Assembly (NCBI GenBank): GCA_015657435.1
Contig: JADLKH010000001.1
Span: 40,613 to 53,515, forward strand
DNA length: 12,903 nucleotides
Direction: 5' to 3'
Origin: Synergistales bacterium
Lineage (GTDB): Bacteria > Synergistota > Synergistia > Synergistales > 79-D21
Positions 1-7,202 of this stretch are shown here, one piece after another. Made by a program: the position numbers and the translations under genes. Each line of letters begins with the position of its first letter. The first letter of the stretch is position 1. Under the pieces are notes generated by a model that saw only the letters and a list, made by a program, of their open reading frames with translations, was not told the DNA's origin and did not search any database.

Positions 1-78
1 AGGATCCTTCGCTGCCTGATCCCCGAGTGAAATCAGGAGGGCATCTTCCATTGAGGACAGGAAACGTTCACCGGTCAT
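1..78 (-). CDS. Transketolase-like C-terminal subunit, 5' end only (runs off the left edge)
   Basis: The minus-strand ATG at 78 opens a frame that stays open for 26 codons to the window edge. It begins MTGERFLSSMEDALLISLGD. The stretch MEDALLISLGDQAAKDP resembles the opening helix of transketolase C-terminal (pyrimidine-binding) subunits, usually of the type EALVELGEKNPDIVVLDAD. A GAGGAGGG ribosome site at 94-87 lies 8 bases upstream of the ATG. The start overlaps the end of the N-terminal-like subunit by 11 bases, the arrangement expected for split transketolases made as two polypeptides. The motifs that would show whether this half is catalytically intact lie outside the window. The family call rests on position and the short N-terminus, so it is moderate. 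Confidence 0.7.
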   Translation of the reverse strand, partial: MTGERFLSSMEDALLISLGDQAAKDP

Positions 79-937
79 CGGGTGATCCCTCCTCGAGGCT
101 TTTGCCGGCTTTCTCGAGCTCGAGCAGGGCGTTTTCGACCCTTTCCCGACTCGGTGGAACCATGGAGCGCCCGCGTCCTTTTTCGGCTGAGGCTACTCCC
201 TTCCCCCATTGGGTATTCGCGAGGAGAACCGAAGGTCCTTCGCCAACGCCTGCAATTTCCAGAAAAGCCTCGGCAAGCGAGCGAACGCAGTGTCCATCGG
301 TGCGCAAGACTCTCCATCCGAATGCCTCGAAACGGGCGCCAGCCATCTCCTTGTAATCCTCAGCTCCCTGCGGGGCGCCTGTTCCCGCCCCGTTAACTTC
401 AACAATTGCCGTCAGGTTCTTCAGTCGGAAAAGCGAGGCGGCGAGAACCGATTCCCAAATCGATCCCTCATTCAGTTCTCGGTCCCCCAAAAGGCAAAAA
501 ACCCTGGAGGGGACCGTCTCCATCCGGCATGCCAGTGCGATCCCGTTTGCGATTCCCAGTCCGGTCCCGGGTCCTCCCCCGGGGGCGTCGATCCCAGGTG
601 TCCTTTTGGGATCAAGAGTTCCCTGGAGCATGGCCCCAAGCCTCCGAAAGCTCCAAAGCTCCTCACGGTCAAAAAAACCCCTTCTCGCCAGAATCGCGTA
701 GAGCGCAGGGCAGGCGTTCGATTTGCTCAGAACGAACCGATCCCTTTCCGGCCACTTGGGGTCTTCAGTCCTGATCGAGAGGGTGTGGAAATAAAGCACG
801 GTCATGATGTCGACAACTGACAGCGATGGCCCCAGGCTCGGAGCTCGACTCAGGCCGGTCATCCTCACGACATCCTTGCGGACTTCAAGAGCCGTTCTTT
901 CAAGAGCCAGGACTTCGTTTCCGTCCATGTTCCTCAT
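68..937 (-). CDS. Divergent transketolase-like N-terminal (TPP-domain) subunit lacking the usual active-site histidines
   Basis: The protein has 289 residues, normal for the N-terminal half of a split transketolase. It aligns along its length: RKDVVRMT (20-27), SLSVVDIMTVLYF (38-50), DPKWPERDRFVLSK (59-72), PALYAILARRGFF (77-89), LLGDRELNEGSIWE (149-162) and NLTAIVEVN (174-182). The residues that do the chemistry in true transketolases are changed. GHPGG is replaced around 33-37 (PSLGP), SKGH is SKSN (71-74), LQGHP is LQGTL (104-108), STGSLGQGL is PGGGPGTGL, GDGE is GDRE (151-154), and the terminal WHG motif is absent. Asp152 and Asn182, the expected Mg/diphosphate ligands, remain. The ATG at 937 forms an ATGA overlap with the csaB stop. 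An in-frame ATG at 928 is the alternative start. I infer a pseudoenzyme or a TPP enzyme with altered chemistry, in complex with the downstream C-terminal subunit. Confidence 0.85.
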   Translation of the reverse strand: MRNMDGNEVLALERTALEVRKDVVRMTGLSRAPSLGPSLSVVDIMTVLYFHTLSIRTEDPKWPERDRFVLSKSNACPALYAILARRGFFDREELWSFRRLGAMLQGTLDPKRTPGIDAPGGGPGTGLGIANGIALACRMETVPSRVFCLLGDRELNEGSIWESVLAASLFRLKNLTAIVEVNGAGTGAPQGAEDYKEMAGARFEAFGWRVLRTDGHCVRSLAEAFLEIAGVGEGPSVLLANTQWGKGVASAEKGRGRSMVPPSRERVENALLELEKAGKSLEEGSPDDR

Positions 938-1968
938 CGCTCCCCGATACTCAGGTAGGTTTCCCGGAAAACTCTTCCGACTCTCTCCTTCATTCCGGGG
1001 ACTTCTTGAAGGGGGTCGGCGCTTCGAAAAGAAATCGGCCCATTGGGATCCCATATCGGAACGCCCAAGGTTTCCGCCAGGCCGGACACCTTGGGGTCGT
1101 AAGGAACCGCCAAAAGCGGAAGACCCGCCAGAACGGTCAGGATGCAAAAATGAAGGCGCATTCCGACGGCTCCCGCACACTGACCCGGCCATGCCCGAGA
1201 ACAATCCTCGAACGTACGCAGTCGTTCGATTCCCGCGAGTTTCAGCAGGCCTCGGCTTTCGAGTTGCTCCATCGTTCTTGCATCCTCTTCGGCCATGGAG
1301 ATCCCCCGTATTTTAAGGCCGTTCTCCTCGGCGTACTCCATCGCTTTCCCGGCCAGACGCTCCGGCAGGTTGCCTTTCCAGGGGCGGATGTTCAGGAGAA
1401 GGAATTCGCTTCCGGCAGGCCTGTGTGGGGGAAAGATCTCCAACCCGAACACCAGGTCGGGAGACAGGACTGCATTCAATTTCCATGCGTTCAAGATTTC
1501 GAGAGAGAACCGGTCACGAACACCTCTTCGCTCACAGGCGGACAGGGCATCACGGGCAAGAAAACGGGCCAGTCTTCCTTTCAACGGCCCGACGGATTGC
1601 CCGAAACACCAGGGACGGCATTTCACCATCCGGGCCATCCTGACGATACCCCAATAATAGAAGGACGAGCGCACGCTCGTGGAATCCTGGAACAGGCCTC
1701 CTCCCCCAAGAAGCAGGGTTCGGCTTTCCCTCAGGGCGCCAAGCACCCTGATCGGGTTCCACCGGTCCACGGCAAAGGTCCCCAGGGAATGTGAGGTTTC
1801 GGCAACATCCCTTGAAAGGATGACGATTCGCTCCTTCGGGACACCGCACCCATCAAGAAGAGCTACCGTCGCTTTCGCTAGCAGTTCGTCGCCCAGGTTT
1901 CCGAATCCGTAATAGCCGCAAAGCGCCACATCGAAACGGCGCGCTAAGTCCAATGGGAAGGCCCCCAT
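934..1968 (-). CDS. csaB: Polysaccharide pyruvyl transferase CsaB
   Basis: The 344-residue protein belongs to the polysaccharide pyruvyl transferase family. CsaB members transfer pyruvate from phosphoenolpyruvate to form a ketal on a cell-wall polysaccharide, which SLH-domain surface proteins then bind. Diagnostic features are GYYGFGNLGDE (18-28), GGGGLFQD (88-95), the FGQSVGPL segment (122-129), and the C-terminal GMRLHFCILTVLAGLPLLAVPYDPKVSGL region with the RLH motif at 271-273. The two-domain GT-B-like layout and the length match the family. The start chosen is ATG 1968, giving MGAFPLDLARRFDVALCGYY, close to the usual short N-terminus. The frame continues upstream inside the DUF5693 gene, but that stretch looks like noise. 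The start overlaps the DUF5693 gene by 25 bases, and a GAGGAA sits unusually close to the ATG, so translation may depend on upstream ribosomes. A TTG at 1953 is the alternative. Confidence 0.9.
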   Translation of the reverse strand: MGAFPLDLARRFDVALCGYYGFGNLGDELLAKATVALLDGCGVPKERIVILSRDVAETSHSLGTFAVDRWNPIRVLGALRESRTLLLGGGGLFQDSTSVRSSFYYWGIVRMARMVKCRPWCFGQSVGPLKGRLARFLARDALSACERRGVRDRFSLEILNAWKLNAVLSPDLVFGLEIFPPHRPAGSEFLLLNIRPWKGNLPERLAGKAMEYAEENGLKIRGISMAEEDARTMEQLESRGLLKLAGIERLRTFEDCSRAWPGQCAGAVGMRLHFCILTVLAGLPLLAVPYDPKVSGLAETLGVPIWDPNGPISFRSADPLQEVPGMKERVGRVFRETYLSIGER

Positions 1969-3860
1969 TTCCTCGCAAGCGGAAGGCCCACATAGCGCAA
2001 CAGGAGCAAAGAAGCTGCGCCGAAGGCCAATCCGGCCCACCATCCGTTGAAAACCCGGAACAGAATGAACGGAAGGCGCGTATGGAAGTGACAGAAACTG
2101 TTGACCGCGGAAGCGAAACCGATCGATGCGGCTGCACGGGGCAGGATCCAGGCGTATCTTCCCCAGTTCGCCCTCGCCATCGCGTACCACAGGACCAAAG
2201 CGGGATAACCGATAAAAAGCTCCTTCGTTCTGGGCCGTGCAACCAGGGTTCGCTCCAGCAGATCACGCAGAGTCCTCTCCCATCCTCCCACGAACGCGGT
2301 ATTGTCGCTTCGGAGGGCCAGAATGCCCGCAGCCATGAGAATCAGGCAGACGAGAATGAACTCGAGCCAAACCATCGGCCTCAGGATCAATTTCCGGAAG
2401 CTTTCGGGGTAGATGCCTTTCTTCAGGTCATGCATCAGGACCAGGATCGGAGGCAGAAGCAAGGTTGCCTTGACCCCCGAAAAGGGCTGAATCCGAAGCA
2501 TGGTCAATGGTGTGCTGAAGAAGGCCGCGATCGCAAGCCCGCCCGTTACGGTTAAGAAAAGGCTACCCAGGAAACCGATCGCGGGGCGTCGGTATTCGTC
2601 GAGAGCCCAGAGGGAAACCTCCGTCGCGAGAAGAGCGCTCCCCAGGGCTCCTGAAACCCGGGCGACGACGGGTATTTTCACCATCAAAAAGGCCCAGGCG
2701 ATTCCTCCGAAAAGCAGCAAGAAGGTTTCTCCCGCCCCCGCATTCCCGTCCAACTCCTTCTGAATTCTCCGGAGTAGCCGGACACAGAGCAATGAGATCG
2801 CAATACCGAAAGCAGCCGCGCCTGCCATTGAGCGGGACCAATCTTCGAACGGAGTCGGCCAACCGCTTTGGAATCCCCGTCCTTCAAGGTCTTCCCTGAT
2901 CCTCGACAGATCCGTGAGCAGGCTCTCCGTTCGGCCGCCGGTATCGATTTCATAGGAACGCAGAAGCAGGAGGGGCACGGACCTCTCGACTGAAGCCCTG
3001 ACCATCCTTTCGACGATCGCTTCCCGCGAAAGCCGCTTCACCAGAACCTCATCCGTCGTGACGCTATGGATCGGCACCAGGGCTGGATAGGCGGAGCGGT
3101 TCAGCCTATCCGCTCCGAGTTGGCGGTTGAATTCGGCCTGGGCCAGGAAAAGCCCTTTGCTCCTGAGCCACTCCCCGACGTCCCCAATGTTTGGAGAACC
3201 CATGATGAACAGTCCCTGCGGAAGGATACCCCTGATGTCGGGTCTTTTGGCGACCAACGCTTCCAGAGAAGCGATCACCCGATCGCCTCCTACCCCGGGG
3301 CATGGAGCCGGCCTGAACAAGACGGGAAGGTTTCCCGACCTTGCCAGCTCAAGCCCCCCGTAATCGGGCACAACTCCAGCCTTTTCCAATTCAAAAACAG
3401 ATCGGGGCAACAGAAGGTAGACCGTCCCCGATTTCGATGAACTTTTGAGGTCGGGAAACTTAGCCTTCAGGTAGGAAACAGCCTCCCCCGCCCACGGGAG
3501 TTTCTCCTCCAGGGCAATCACCGCTAGATCCCCGGAATCCGACAGAGGGAAAAGAGGCTTCGCATCCGTCATCCTTGCCAGAGGGCCGAACAGAAATCCG
3601 GACTCTCCTCCCGACAGTTCAAGGCCTGTCAGTTCGTTCACGGCGACACCGACCAGCCCTTTTCCCTTCATTTCCTCGATCAAGGATGCCGGAAAACGTC
3701 CCGACTGCCTGGAAAGGCTTTGTATCTCAGTTGTTTCGACAACCAGGCCAAAATGCCGATGTGTCTGCTCTGCTTCCCATCTCCGCGAGAGCCCGAAAAC
3801 GGCAAGAATGAGTATTGCGACGACAAGGAGGCCGTGAAGGGTATTTCTCGTCATTTTCAT
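1944..3860 (-). CDS. DUF5693 family multi-pass membrane protein
   Basis: The 638-residue protein has one N-terminal membrane helix (about 9-24). A large extracytoplasmic domain of alternating strands and helices follows (about 35-340). The C-terminal membrane part has roughly eight hydrophobic segments, near 346-364, 378-397, 402-420, 427-450, 463-478, 496-516, 548-562 and 603-625. The layout and the segment NSFCHFHTRLPFILFRVFNG (587-606) match what I recall of DUF5693, a family often found beside csaB; its function is not established. The ATG at 3860 overlaps the Maf stop as ATGA, with GGGAGG seven bases upstream, so translation is coupled. The segment 420-500 contains several charged and proline-rich loops between helices. 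Position between Maf and CsaB suggests a part in synthesis, export or attachment of pyruvylated wall polysaccharide. That role is inferred from context only. Confidence 0.8.
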   Translation of the reverse strand: MKMTRNTLHGLLVVAILILAVFGLSRRWEAEQTHRHFGLVVETTEIQSLSRQSGRFPASLIEEMKGKGLVGVAVNELTGLELSGGESGFLFGPLARMTDAKPLFPLSDSGDLAVIALEEKLPWAGEAVSYLKAKFPDLKSSSKSGTVYLLLPRSVFELEKAGVVPDYGGLELARSGNLPVLFRPAPCPGVGGDRVIASLEALVAKRPDIRGILPQGLFIMGSPNIGDVGEWLRSKGLFLAQAEFNRQLGADRLNRSAYPALVPIHSVTTDEVLVKRLSREAIVERMVRASVERSVPLLLLRSYEIDTGGRTESLLTDLSRIREDLEGRGFQSGWPTPFEDWSRSMAGAAAFGIAISLLCVRLLRRIQKELDGNAGAGETFLLLFGGIAWAFLMVKIPVVARVSGALGSALLATEVSLWALDEYRRPAIGFLGSLFLTVTGGLAIAAFFSTPLTMLRIQPFSGVKATLLLPPILVLMHDLKKGIYPESFRKLILRPMVWLEFILVCLILMAAGILALRSDNTAFVGGWERTLRDLLERTLVARPRTKELFIGYPALVLWYAMARANWGRYAWILPRAAASIGFASAVNSFCHFHTRLPFILFRVFNGWWAGLAFGAASLLLLRYVGLPLARKWGPSHWT

Positions 3861-4447
3861 CTAAATTCCTCCCATTGGCGGGAAAGCGGTATCCCGAATC
3901 GATCGATCAGGAGGCTGAGCCGATACAGCGGCAGTCCCACGACATTGAAATAGCATCCTTGAATCTCCGACACCAGAAGGGCTCCCTTCCCCTGAATCGC
4001 ATAAGCACCAGCCTTGTCCCTGCCTTCCCCGGTCGAAACGTAGGCCCCGATTTCGCAGGAGGACAGCGGCCTGAATTTGACTCTTGTCACTTCGACATCG
4101 ACGAGACACCGGTCTTTTTGGCAGACGGCAATCCCGGTCATCACGTCGTGGCAACGGCCCGAAAGACTACGGATCATCTTGAGCGCTTCTTTCTCATCCT
4201 TCGGCTTTCCCAGGGGTTCGCCTTCAAGCGCAACGATCGTGTCGGCACCGATCACAAGTTCCCCGGGGTACTTCAGCGAAACTGCCCGGGCCTTCTCCAT
4301 TGCGAGTCGTCGGCACAGGTCCTTTGGGAGTTCGCCGTCTCCGTTCGTCTCGCCGACTGCCGGGTCAACAACGTGAAATTTCCAACCGAGAGCCGTAAGC
4401 AGGCTTTTCCGCCTCGGACTTATCGAGGCAAGAACAAGGGAAGTCAT
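3857..4447 (-). CDS. maf: Maf family nucleoside triphosphate pyrophosphatase
   Basis: The 196-residue protein is a full-length Maf/YhdE-type enzyme. Such enzymes hydrolyse dTTP, UTP and modified pyrimidine nucleotides to the monophosphate and pyrophosphate, and act as housecleaning enzymes in the cytoplasm. The N-terminal LASISPRRKSLL holds the SPRR signature (10-13). GADTIVALEGEPLGKPKD carries the catalytic Asp at 69 and the conserved lysine at 81. The C-terminal AGAYAIQGKGA (147-156) and GCYFNVVGLPLYRL regions match the dTTP/UTP-type subgroup, including the Gln at 152. The start is ATG 4447 with GAGGAA about eight bases upstream, 19 bases after the stop of the DUF4321 gene. The stop overlaps the DUF5693 start. 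I assign the dTTP/UTP subgroup rather than the m7GTP subgroup from these motifs, with less certainty than the family call. Confidence 0.93.
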   Translation of the reverse strand: MTSLVLASISPRRKSLLTALGWKFHVVDPAVGETNGDGELPKDLCRRLAMEKARAVSLKYPGELVIGADTIVALEGEPLGKPKDEKEALKMIRSLSGRCHDVMTGIAVCQKDRCLVDVEVTRVKFRPLSSCEIGAYVSTGEGRDKAGAYAIQGKGALLVSEIQGCYFNVVGLPLYRLSLLIDRFGIPLSRQWEEFR

Positions 4448-4466
4448 GAAGCGGGTTCCTCGTTCT

Positions 4467-4715
4467 TCAGCGGATGACCCACAACCCGAATAGTCCGCCC
4501 AGGAGCGAGCCCAGGTTCAATCGCAGGAAGAGTTTGAATCCGATCGTCCCAAAAATCAGATCCATCTCTTGAAGGTCAAACCCTGTCCGCGTCACGTCCC
4601 TGAAGAGTGACTCCGTGGCCTGGAACCCCTGCATGTACGCTCCCAGCATGGTTCCCAGGATAATCGCAAGAATGAGGACCGACCATTTCGATCCCGGGCC
4701 TTTCCCGACCGCCAT
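4467..4715 (-). CDS. DUF4321 small membrane protein
   Basis: This 82-residue protein has two hydrophobic segments, about 11-28 (WSVLILAIILGTMLGAYM) and 64-80 (LRLNLGSLLGGLFGLWV). Between them lies a polar loop. The closing pattern, an amphipathic strand GFKLFLRLNLGSLLGGLFGLWVIR, matches my recollection of DUF4321, a short membrane family with no known function that often sits next to maf and shape or division genes in Bacillota-like genomes. ATG 4715 is chosen because GGGAGGGG lies eight bases upstream; the frame extends further but only into the UppP gene end. The uppP stop is four bases upstream of this start. No catalytic residues are apparent, so a structural or regulatory membrane role is more likely than an enzymatic one. 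Confidence 0.75.
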   Translation of the reverse strand: MAVGKGPGSKWSVLILAIILGTMLGAYMQGFQATESLFRDVTRTGFDLQEMDLIFGTIGFKLFLRLNLGSLLGGLFGLWVIR

Positions 4716-4719
4716 CTTA

Positions 4720-5535
4720 TCAACCCCTCCCCAACAGCCCGTAAACGAGGGCACACAGTCCGAGGCCCGCAGTGTAGAAGGCGAAAAGGTTCCATCGGCC
4801 TTTCACGACGAACTTCCTCAGGATCGACAGCGCACAGAGGCCGGAAAGAAAAGCCGCAACTGCGCCTTGCCACCAGCCGACAGGCAGGCTTTGGGAAAAG
4901 CTCTCCAGCCCGCCCGCCTCCAAGACTTCAATCAGGACCGCACCGGCAACGGCTGGGAGAGACATCAGGAAAGAAAAATCGAACGCCGCCTCCGGGGAAA
5001 GGCCCATAAAAAGGCCGGTGCAAATCGTGGATCCCGAACGCGAAATCCCCGGGAAAACCGCAAGCCCCTGGGCGAAGCCGACTCCCAGTCCGGTTGTCAG
5101 AGTGATCGTCTTGCTCCTTGACCCGCGGGACAACCGCCCCGCGAAGAAGAGGATGCCTGCATTCAGGATAAGCAGGGCACCGACGACCGAAAGAGTTCCC
5201 AGTGTCGACTCGACAGCCGATTTAAGGAGTAAGCCGACACAGGCCGTAACGACCGTCCCGCCCAGGATCGACCACCCGATCTTCCAGCCCGAAGAACGCT
5301 TTTCCCGTGGAAGTGCCCAACCCTGCAGCCACTCCGCCAGAACCTTCCACCAGGCTTTCCGGAAGAAAAGCAGCGTCGCAATGAGCGTCGCTGCATGAAG
5401 GGCAAGGTCAAAACCTAACGGAGGCGTTTCAAATCCCGCAAGATTTTGGAAAATGGCGAGGTGCCCCGAACTGCTGACGGGCAGGAATTCAGTCAGCCCC
5501 TGCAGGATTCCCAGCAACAGCAATTTTGTTGTCAT
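4720..5535 (-). CDS. uppP: Undecaprenyl-diphosphate phosphatase (BacA/UppP family)
   Basis: The 271-residue multi-pass inner-membrane protein dephosphorylates undecaprenyl diphosphate, recycling the lipid carrier used for peptidoglycan and other wall polysaccharides. Overproduction is known to give bacitracin resistance. The first signature QGLTEFLPVSSSGHL occupies 12-26 with Glu16 and His25. The second, PGISRSGST, occupies 162-170 with Arg166. Both are intact, and the length is typical of the family. The start at ATG 5535 gives MTTKLLLLGILQGLTEF, which matches the usual N-terminus; the ribosome site is a modest GGAAGGG eleven bases upstream. The start lies 47 bases inside the end of the Na/Pi transporter gene, so translation is probably coupled to it. 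Placement with csaB ties the operon to polysaccharide assembly on undecaprenyl carriers. Confidence 0.95.
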   Translation of the reverse strand: MTTKLLLLGILQGLTEFLPVSSSGHLAIFQNLAGFETPPLGFDLALHAATLIATLLFFRKAWWKVLAEWLQGWALPREKRSSGWKIGWSILGGTVVTACVGLLLKSAVESTLGTLSVVGALLILNAGILFFAGRLSRGSRSKTITLTTGLGVGFAQGLAVFPGISRSGSTICTGLFMGLSPEAAFDFSFLMSLPAVAGAVLIEVLEAGGLESFSQSLPVGWWQGAVAAFLSGLCALSILRKFVVKGRWNLFAFYTAGLGLCALVYGLLGRG

Positions 5536-7159
5536 GGAGTCGTTTCCCTTCCGTATCCATTTTGATGACGTCAAGGACCATCAAAGCAAGGTTGTTTCCA
5601 TGATCCGCAATCCGTTCAAGGTTGCTCAGGATGTCGATGAAGACTACTCCGGCGCTGGGTTGGCATGCCCCGGTGTTCAGCCGGTCGATGTGCTTCCGCC
5701 TCAGTTCCTTCTCAAGTGCATCGACCCGGTCCTCAAGAATAAGGACTTCTTTTGCCGCCGAGCCGTCCTCGTTCAGGATGGATTCGATGGCAAGGTGGAA
5801 GGCAAGTCGTGCGTTCGAGAACATTTCTTCGAATTCGGCCATTGCCTTTTCGGAAAAGACGAGGTGATTTTCCTGGGTATACTCGAAAAGTTCAGTCAAG
5901 TTTGTCGCATGATCCCCGACGCGCTCGATATCGGATGCCCCGTTGACATACGCTCCCAGGGTTACGGACAACTCTTCCGAAAGGCTGGATTGGCCAACCT
6001 CGGCGGCGTAACGCGCAATTCCATGGGTCAGCTGGTTGACCAGCTTTTCCGTTTGAAACACCTCTTCCGCCTTTTTCGGGTCCCTCTCGACAAAAGCCGC
6101 ATGGACGTTCTGCAGCATCTCTTCCGCCAGGAAGCCGAGCCGGACCAATTCCTGCCTCACTGCGTGGACAGCCGCAGCGGGTGTGGCCGATATCAGCCTG
6201 CGGTCAAGAAAGCGGGGGCCCATATCGAGAACGGCGACTTTCCCCGGGATGATCCTCTGAACCAGAGATACGAACGGGCGGGAAAAGGGGAGGAAGATCA
6301 GGGTGTTCAAAACGTTGAAAAGCGTGTGGGAATTGGCAAGCTGCCGTGGGACGGATGTTGCCGTGTGCTCGACAACCGTTCTGAAAAGGGGGAAGGCCGA
6401 AATGAAAAGGAGAACCCCAATGAGGTTGAAAAGGACATGGCAGGCCGCCGCCTGCTTCGCTCCCCGGTTCGCTCCGATGGAGGCCAGGACCGCCGTGATC
6501 GTTGTTCCGATGTTGTCCCCCAGAATAATTGGAATCGCTGCGTCAAGGCCCAGGAGTCCCTGGGAGGCCATCGCGATAACCAGCCCCACGGTGGCGGCGC
6601 TGGATTGGACAAGCAGGGTCAGCCCGGTTCCCGCGAGAACCCCCAGGAGGGGATTGTTCGAGAAGGCAATGAAGATGTCCTTCCGGTCGCGAAGGAAATA
6701 CATCGATCCTTCCATCGTCTTCATGCCCAGGAAGAGCAGCCCGAAACCGACCAGACCGTTGCCGATGCTTTTTTGGCGCTTGTTCCTTCCGAACATGGAC
6801 AGGATGACGCCGATCCCGATGAAAGGCAAGGCGAAATCGGCAAACTTGAAAGCGATCAGCTGGGCTGTGACGGTCGTCCCGATATTGGCCCCCATGATCA
6901 CGCCGAATGCCTGGTACAGGGACATGAGGCCCGCATGAACAAAACTGACGGTCATGACAGTGCAGGCGCTGCTGCTTTGCAGAAGAGTCGTCACGAGAAT
7001 CCCGACTCCGATTCCTCGAACGGGCGTCTTTGTGACGGTTGAGAACAACCGTCTCAATTTTTCACCGGAGATCTCCTGGAGGGTTTCGCTCATCAGCTTG
7101 ATCCCGTAAAGGAAAAGGCCGACTCCCCCCAGCATTTGAAAGATCGAGGTTATTGGCAC
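5489..7159 (-). CDS. Na/Pi cotransporter family protein with C-terminal PhoU domain
   Basis: The 556-residue protein is a sodium-phosphate cotransporter of the NptA/YjbB type. The membrane part contains two related halves, each with a QSS motif (QSSSA at 61-65, QSSAAT at 185-190) and a following NIGTT motif (GANIGTT at 90-96, GDNIGTT at 214-220). This inverted duplication is typical of the family. From about residue 330 a helical PhoU-like domain follows, probably cytoplasmic and linked to phosphate sensing. The start is taken as GTG 7159, because AAGGAG lies ten bases upstream and the resulting MPITSIFQMLGGVGLFLYG matches family N-termini; the frame could extend to a TTG at 7201. It follows the RNase J stop by 43 bases and overlaps uppP by 47. 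Transport of phosphate inward or outward cannot be decided from sequence. Confidence 0.9.
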   Translation of the reverse strand: MPITSIFQMLGGVGLFLYGIKLMSETLQEISGEKLRRLFSTVTKTPVRGIGVGILVTTLLQSSSACTVMTVSFVHAGLMSLYQAFGVIMGANIGTTVTAQLIAFKFADFALPFIGIGVILSMFGRNKRQKSIGNGLVGFGLLFLGMKTMEGSMYFLRDRKDIFIAFSNNPLLGVLAGTGLTLLVQSSAATVGLVIAMASQGLLGLDAAIPIILGDNIGTTITAVLASIGANRGAKQAAACHVLFNLIGVLLFISAFPLFRTVVEHTATSVPRQLANSHTLFNVLNTLIFLPFSRPFVSLVQRIIPGKVAVLDMGPRFLDRRLISATPAAAVHAVRQELVRLGFLAEEMLQNVHAAFVERDPKKAEEVFQTEKLVNQLTHGIARYAAEVGQSSLSEELSVTLGAYVNGASDIERVGDHATNLTELFEYTQENHLVFSEKAMAEFEEMFSNARLAFHLAIESILNEDGSAAKEVLILEDRVDALEKELRRKHIDRLNTGACQPSAGVVFIDILSNLERIADHGNNLALMVLDVIKMDTEGKRLHDNKIAVAGNPAGAD

Positions 7160-7169
7160 GAGAGGTTCA

Positions 7170-7175
7170 CTCCTT
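7170..7175 (-). promoter_or_regulatory. Ribosome binding site deciding the GTG start of the Na/Pi transporter
   Basis: AAGGAG on the minus strand is followed ten bases later by GTG at 7159. No ATG lies near the expected N-terminus of this family, so this site supports the GTG start over the TTG at 7201. Confidence 0.65.
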
Positions 7176-7202
7176 TTGAAGTGGATGAGGCATTCCCACA
7201 AA

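Noticed and set aside
826..1794. Plus-strand open frame of 322 codons opposite csaB and the transketolase-like gene
   Set aside because: No domain, no plausible ribosome site, and composition typical of antisense shadows; the minus-strand genes are clear.
5453..7042. Long plus-strand open frame of 529 codons opposite the Na/Pi transporter gene
   Set aside because: It has no recognisable domain, is rich in charged residues as expected for an antisense shadow in G+C-rich DNA, and lies over a well-supported transporter gene.
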